Source: Verrucomicrobiota bacterium
GTDB taxonomy: Bacteria; Verrucomicrobiota; Verrucomicrobiia; Opitutales; UBA953
Direction of reading: 5' to 3'
Assembly (NCBI GenBank): GCA_016871415.1
Contig: VHDL01000016.1
Span: 1-44,646 of the forward strand
DNA: 44,646 bases
The position numbers and the translations under genes were made by a program. Numbering within the stretch: position 1 is the first letter of the stretch; each line of letters opens with the position of its first letter. The notes beneath the pieces are model-generated. The model was not told the DNA's origin. It ran no database searches and worked only from the letters and a program-made list of their open reading frames with translations. Below are positions 42,103 to 44,646 of the stretch, one piece after another.

Positions 42103-44463
42103 ATGCCCACCCCTGGCATGTCCTGCGCCATCCTGGCCATCCTGCTCGCCGGCATCGCCTCCGCGGCGGAGCCCCGGCGCGTCGAGACGTCGCGCGACCT
42201 CTGGATCTCCTCCTACCCTTCGGAGCAGGAGGGCAACAACGGCGGATCTCCCAAGCTCAAGCTCAAGGGCACGCAGGAGTTCTTCCTCATCGATTTCGAC
42301 CCCGCCCCTTTCAAGGGCAGGAAGGTCGTCCGCGCCGCGCTTCACCTTCATCTGGAATCACCCCATCTGCTCGGCCGCACCACGGTGTCGACGGTGGCGC
42401 AGGAATGGGTCGAGGGCAAAGGCAACGGCTACGCGAAGGTGCCCGGCGCCACGAGCTTCCGATGGGCGCGCACCGGCGAACAGCGCTGGAACGGCGATGG
42501 CAAGGATATCACGGCGGTCACGCTCGGCCTCGGCGGCTCGATCTGGGGCTTCGGAGACCCCAGCCCGCCCGACGAGAACCGCTGGCAGGCCATCCCGATC
42601 GACCCGGCCGTCGTGCAGGCGCGACTCGATGGCCGCAGCTTCGGCTTCCTGGTGATGGATGACGTCGGTAGCGAATACCAGCGCGACGGGGACAAGTTCA
42701 CGTACCTGCACTTTCCCAACCGGTTTTTCGCCAGCAAGGACGGCAACCGGAAGACGGCTCCGTACTTCACCCTCTGGCTCGAGGACGGCCCGGCCCCGAC
42801 CGTCGCCTTCCCGTCGGACCCCACGCTGAGGCCGGCCAAGCCCGCGGAACTTCCGCCCGTGCCGAAGATCACGGCCGAAAGCGCACCGATCAAGGCGGTC
42901 GATGCGCTCGGCCTGCCGATCCCGGGCCTGAAGCTCTTCGCGGCCAAGGGCGAAGCCTTCACGATGCTGCTTGAGGAAGCCCCGCAGAGCGTCTCGTTCG
43001 ACCTCCCGGTCCGCCGCTTCGACGTCCTCAAGGTCGGTGCGCACCAAGACCCACTAGTAGCCTCGCCGAACGGCCGCCTGCTCGAATTCCAGATTCCCAA
43101 GGACGCCAAGCCGGGCGAACACCGCGGCACCCTGCGCATCGGCGGCAAGGAAGTCCCCTTCAGCGTGACCGTATGGAACTTCACCCTGCCTGACCGGCTG
43201 TCCTTCATCGCGCAGATGAACGGCTACGGCATGATGGACAAGGAGCGGCCCTGGTTCCGCCTGGCCCATGAGCATCGCCTGACGCTCAACGTCCTCACCT
43301 ACGGGTGGACCGGACGGGTCACCGCCGCGCCGAAACTCAAGGCCGACGGCACGTTCGACTGGGCCGCCTGGGATGCGCGTTTCGGCCCGCTGCTCGACGG
43401 CTCGGCCTTCGCCGACCTTCCTCGCGGCAAGGTGCCGACGGAGGCCCTCTATCTGCCGCTCAACGAAAACTGGCCGATGGACCACGAGAAGCACTTCAAG
43501 GGCGGCTACTGGATCGAAAACGCCTTCGGTCCGGAATACTGGCGCGAGTTCGGGAACGCCGCCGCGGGCTTCGCCCGCCACTTCTCCGAGAAGGGCTGGG
43601 ACGAGACGATGTTCGAGTTCTACCTGAACAACAAAGTCTACTACAAGAACGGCAAGAACGGTAAACCCAGCAACTGGAAGACCACCTCGGCGACCTGGAT
43701 CTACGACGAGCCCCAGCACACGCAGGACTTCTGGGCCATCCGTCGCTTCGGCGAAGAGTTCTGGAAGGCCGTCTCCCCGTTCTCCGACGTGCGCGGGGCC
43801 TTCCGCATCGACGTGTCGCGTCCGGAATGGCAGCGCGACCTCCTCGACGGCGTCACGAACGTCGACGTGATTTCCGGCACCCTGCGGGAATACCCCCTGC
43901 GGTCCATCGGCCGCAACCGGCGCGACGGCAAGCTGACCTACATGTACGGCAGCGTGAACAAGCTCGGCCAGCCACTGGTCGTCAACGCAGCCTGGTGCGC
44001 CGAGAGTTGGTCGCTCGGCGCCGACGGGATCGTGCCCTGGCAGACGATCGGGAACAAGGACTCGCTGACCAAGCCCGACGACCTGGCGATCTTCTATCCC
44101 GGACCCGACGGCCCGATGCCCAGCCTGCGCCTCAAGGCGTTCCGTGCTGGACAGCAGCTCGCCGAGTATCTCGCCCTCTACTCCGCCGCCGCGGGACAGG
44201 ACCGCGACGCCGTCGGCGCGGCCGTGCTCCAGCTCCCTGGCATGCGCGCGGGCACCGTCCTTACCTACGCCGACGACGCCGGCAGCTCGGCCTTCGGCGA
44301 CGGCGCCGCCCGCTCCGTGGCCGAACTCCGCCTGCGCCTCGGCGCCTGGCTCGACGCCCAGGCCCCCGCTCCGCGCGCCCGCTGGCACGACCCGCGCCCC
44401 CGCGCCCAGGACCCGACCCGCGTCAGGCCGATCACCGCGCTGCCAGCCCCCACCTTCAATTGA
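42103..44463 (+). CDS. Secreted DUF4091-like glycoside hydrolase-type protein
   Basis: A 786-residue exported protein. The N-terminal third (about 25-240) is a beta-rich DNRLRE/CBM-like module (LKGTQEFFLIDFD, RAALHLHLESP). The middle contains a TIM-barrel-like region, and the C-terminal part (about 520-740, with NAAWCAESWSLGADGIVPW) resembles DUF4091, a domain of putative glycoside hydrolases. A candidate acid residue lies in TWIYDEPQH near 535. Start is uncertain: ATG at 42103 or 42118; both precede the hydrophobic signal. An in-frame ATG at 42022 lies within the sulfatase gene. It ends the five-gene operon, with a hairpin at its stop codon. Confidence 0.78.
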   Translation: MPTPGMSCAILAILLAGIASAAEPRRVETSRDLWISSYPSEQEGNNGGSPKLKLKGTQEFFLIDFDPAPFKGRKVVRAALHLHLESPHLLGRTTVSTVAQEWVEGKGNGYAKVPGATSFRWARTGEQRWNGDGKDITAVTLGLGGSIWGFGDPSPPDENRWQAIPIDPAVVQARLDGRSFGFLVMDDVGSEYQRDGDKFTYLHFPNRFFASKDGNRKTAPYFTLWLEDGPAPTVAFPSDPTLRPAKPAELPPVPKITAESAPIKAVDALGLPIPGLKLFAAKGEAFTMLLEEAPQSVSFDLPVRRFDVLKVGAHQDPLVASPNGRLLEFQIPKDAKPGEHRGTLRIGGKEVPFSVTVWNFTLPDRLSFIAQMNGYGMMDKERPWFRLAHEHRLTLNVLTYGWTGRVTAAPKLKADGTFDWAAWDARFGPLLDGSAFADLPRGKVPTEALYLPLNENWPMDHEKHFKGGYWIENAFGPEYWREFGNAAAGFARHFSEKGWDETMFEFYLNNKVYYKNGKNGKPSNWKTTSATWIYDEPQHTQDFWAIRRFGEEFWKAVSPFSDVRGAFRIDVSRPEWQRDLLDGVTNVDVISGTLREYPLRSIGRNRRDGKLTYMYGSVNKLGQPLVVNAAWCAESWSLGADGIVPWQTIGNKDSLTKPDDLAIFYPGPDGPMPSLRLKAFRAGQQLAEYLALYSAAAGQDRDAVGAAVLQLPGMRAGTVLTYADDAGSSAFGDGAARSVAELRLRLGAWLDAQAPAPRARWHDPRPRAQDPTRVRPITALPAPTFN

Positions 44464-44487
44464 GTCAGCCGCCGTCGGGCGGTGACT
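44463..44487 (+). terminator. Hairpin at the end of the operon
   Basis: AGTCA and CCGCC (44463-44473, with one bulged G) pair with GGCGG and TGACT (44478-44487) around a GTCG loop. The first base is the last base of the TGA stop. There is no T-run, so it may act with Rho or as an mRNA 3' end stabiliser. Confidence 0.5.
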
Positions 44488-44535
44488 GAGCAAAATTCCC
44501 CAGAAGGATTCGGATAGAGGAACTTGCCATCGGCA

Positions 44536-44551
44536 AAAGTGTCGACACTTT
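44536..44551 (+). promoter_or_regulatory. Perfect 16-bp palindromic operator before the GntR gene
   Basis: AAAGTGTCGACACTTT is a perfect palindrome ending 6 bases before the ATG at 44558. A second, imperfect dyad (TTGCC ATC GGCAA, 44524-44536) adjoins it. Such palindromes are typical regulator binding sites, and the position points to autoregulation by the GntR-type protein. Confidence 0.75.
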
Positions 44552-44557
44552 AAGAGC

Positions 44558-44646
44558 ATGCCCCGACCCCGCGCCGCAAACCAAGCCACGACCGCCCACC
44601 TGCGCCTGCGCCGTGAAATCGTCAGCGGCAGGCTGCCGCAGGGATC
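44558..44646 (+). CDS. GntR-family regulator, N-terminal fragment
   Basis: Only 29 codons are inside the window; the gene is cut by the right edge. The visible part (MPRPRAANQATTAHLRLRRE and onward IVSGRLPQG) matches the first helix of the GntR winged helix-turn-helix, whose typical form is L-x-x-x-I-x-x-G-x-L-P-x-G. A perfect palindrome lies just upstream. It may control the operon that ends at 44463 or genes beyond the window. In Verrucomicrobia a GntR head is often joined to a LacI-type sugar-binding domain; that cannot be seen here. Confidence 0.75.
   Translation, partial: MPRPRAANQATTAHLRLRREIVSGRLPQG

Noticed and set aside
44524-44552. Sigma70 promoter for the GntR gene with TTGCCA as -35
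   Set aside because: No acceptable -10 box is found at 16-18 bases; TTGCC is better explained as one arm of a dyad.

Overview
The window is GC-rich, densely packed DNA from a PVC-superphylum bacterium, most likely Verrucomicrobiota (inference). The evidence is the mix of families: PVC-type heme-binding dehydrogenases, DUF1549/DUF1553 cytochromes paired with Tat-exported DUF1501 proteins, a DUF1592-group cytochrome paired with DUF1552, DUF1080 (3-keto-disaccharide hydrolase) domains and S1 sulfatases. Start codons almost never have a Shine-Dalgarno sequence. Most products carry an export signal; clear cytoplasmic exceptions are an IclR regulator, a pirin, and a GntR-type regulator cut by the right edge.

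Layout. 208-9818: a DUF1080/dehydrogenase/cytochrome c fusion, a small membrane protein, an alpha/beta hydrolase, a sulfatase and a second cytochrome-linked dehydrogenase. 10229-15093: a small membrane protein, an SGNH/dehydrogenase/cytochrome fusion and an unrecognised secreted protein. 15166-16406 (minus): pirin and a DoxX-like protein with a cysteine-rich tail. 16505-16581: tRNA-Pro(CGG) with its own terminator. 16668-22932: GH99/GH71-like lipoprotein, a DUF1549/DUF1553 plus DUF1501 pair, and a DUF1080 protein. 23068-27666: IclR regulator with a palindromic operator, then DUF1592-type cytochrome and DUF1552 protein. 27717-30566: beta-helix/propeller fusion and an esterase-like protein. 30647-35948: a second DUF1549/DUF1553 plus DUF1501 pair, here with a LamG insertion. 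36326-37219: SMP-30-like protein. 37372-44463: a tightly coupled five-gene operon (NHL protein, TIM-barrel protein, propeller, sulfatase, DUF4091-like protein). 44558-44646: start of a GntR regulator behind a perfect palindrome.

How the genes may work together (inference): this looks like an exported glycan-processing region in which sulfatases and hydrolase-like proteins trim a possibly sulfated polysaccharide, while several cytochrome c-linked dehydrogenases oxidise sugars and pass electrons to the respiratory chain. The DUF1080-dehydrogenase-cytochrome fusion at 208 fits an oxidise-then-cleave (3-keto) route. The substrate cannot be read from sequence.

The least explained signal is in the gaps between genes. 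Low-complexity words of 11-16 bases recur exactly in several distant intergenic regions, on both strands and in changed order, often as inverted arms 40-85 bases apart. One gap (36058-36176) also holds two facing GTAG-headed hairpins resembling a REPIN. No transposase, integrase, CRISPR array or RAYT gene is visible.
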